From Gammaproteobacteria bacterium (GTDB taxonomy: Bacteria; Pseudomonadota; Gammaproteobacteria; Steroidobacterales; GCA-2729495): a stretch of 34,158 bases of DNA. Made by a program: the position numbers and the translations under genes. The stretch is from contig JAHDYM010000023.1 in assembly GCA_023383705.1 (NCBI GenBank), forward strand, positions 1 through 34,158, given 5' to 3'. Positions 34,113 to 34,158 of this stretch are shown here, one piece after another (position 1 is the first letter of the stretch; every line of letters starts with the position of its first letter). The notes beneath the pieces were generated by a model. The model was given only the letters and a program-made list of their open reading frames with translations. It made no database searches and was not told the origin of the DNA.

Positions 34113-34158
34113 CCGACACATAGGTTACAGGTCATTCCGGACACATAGGTAACACTTC
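34113..34158. mobile_element. Probable insertion-sequence terminus, running off the window
   Basis: GACACATAGGT occurs twice (34115-34125 and 34140-34150), exactly 25 bp apart, in sequence that differs from the rest of the window. Short direct repeats at regular spacing near an end are typical of the subterminal binding sites of IS21/IS481-like elements. No transposase is visible; it would lie past base 34158. Family assignment is inference. Confidence 0.4.

Overview
The window is a GC-rich (roughly 65% by eye), densely coded proteobacterial chromosome segment. The gene set (PanD, UbiX/UbiD, YgiQ, AqpZ, TerC, CysI/CysJ, a complete nos cluster, several lipoprotein cytochromes) fits a denitrifying gamma- or betaproteobacterium. 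I cannot name the genus from sequence alone. No rRNA, tRNA, CRISPR array or complete mobile element was seen. The last ~50 bases look like the edge of an insertion sequence.

Layout. 1-5.2 kb: a partial aconitase/LeuC-like hydro-lyase diverges from panD. A UbiD-family decarboxylase diverges from an SDR oxidoreductase. A UbiX flavin prenyltransferase is translationally coupled to an FMN-binding split-barrel protein. Together these suggest a small carboxylic-acid metabolism locus that makes its own prenylated FMN. 5.3-7.4 kb: a TerC-type membrane protein, a DUF4136 lipoprotein and a monoheme cytochrome c lipoprotein. 7.5-17.6 kb (all minus strand): a tight operon read as MFS transporter - DUF2269 membrane protein - nosZ - nosR - nosD - nosF - nosY - nosL, i.e. 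nitrous oxide reductase, its FMN/Fe-S membrane electron donor, the copper-site maturation ABC system and a copper chaperone. The monoheme cytochrome converges on nosL and is a plausible electron carrier.

17.7-22.8 kb (plus strand): a large protein with a GNAT-like C-terminal half, YgiQ radical SAM protein, a RimI-like acetyltransferase and an RluA-type pseudouridine synthase. 22.8-30.3 kb (minus strand): a DUF481 outer-membrane protein, aquaporin Z, a small-transcript region ending in a good intrinsic terminator, an eight-heme cytochrome fused to HEAT/TPR-like repeats, an unrecognised lipoprotein and a Ca2+-type P-type ATPase. 30.5-34.0 kb (minus strand): cysJ-cysI assimilatory sulfite reductase with a palindromic AT-rich element upstream.

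The most unusual material is in the nos locus. nosZ precedes nosR and overlaps it. NosZ carries a Tat signal that also contains a lipobox, and a His replaces the usual Trp of the CuA loop. NosR has a ~190-residue tail with extra membrane segments beyond its Fe-S module. Two membrane-protein genes lead the operon.
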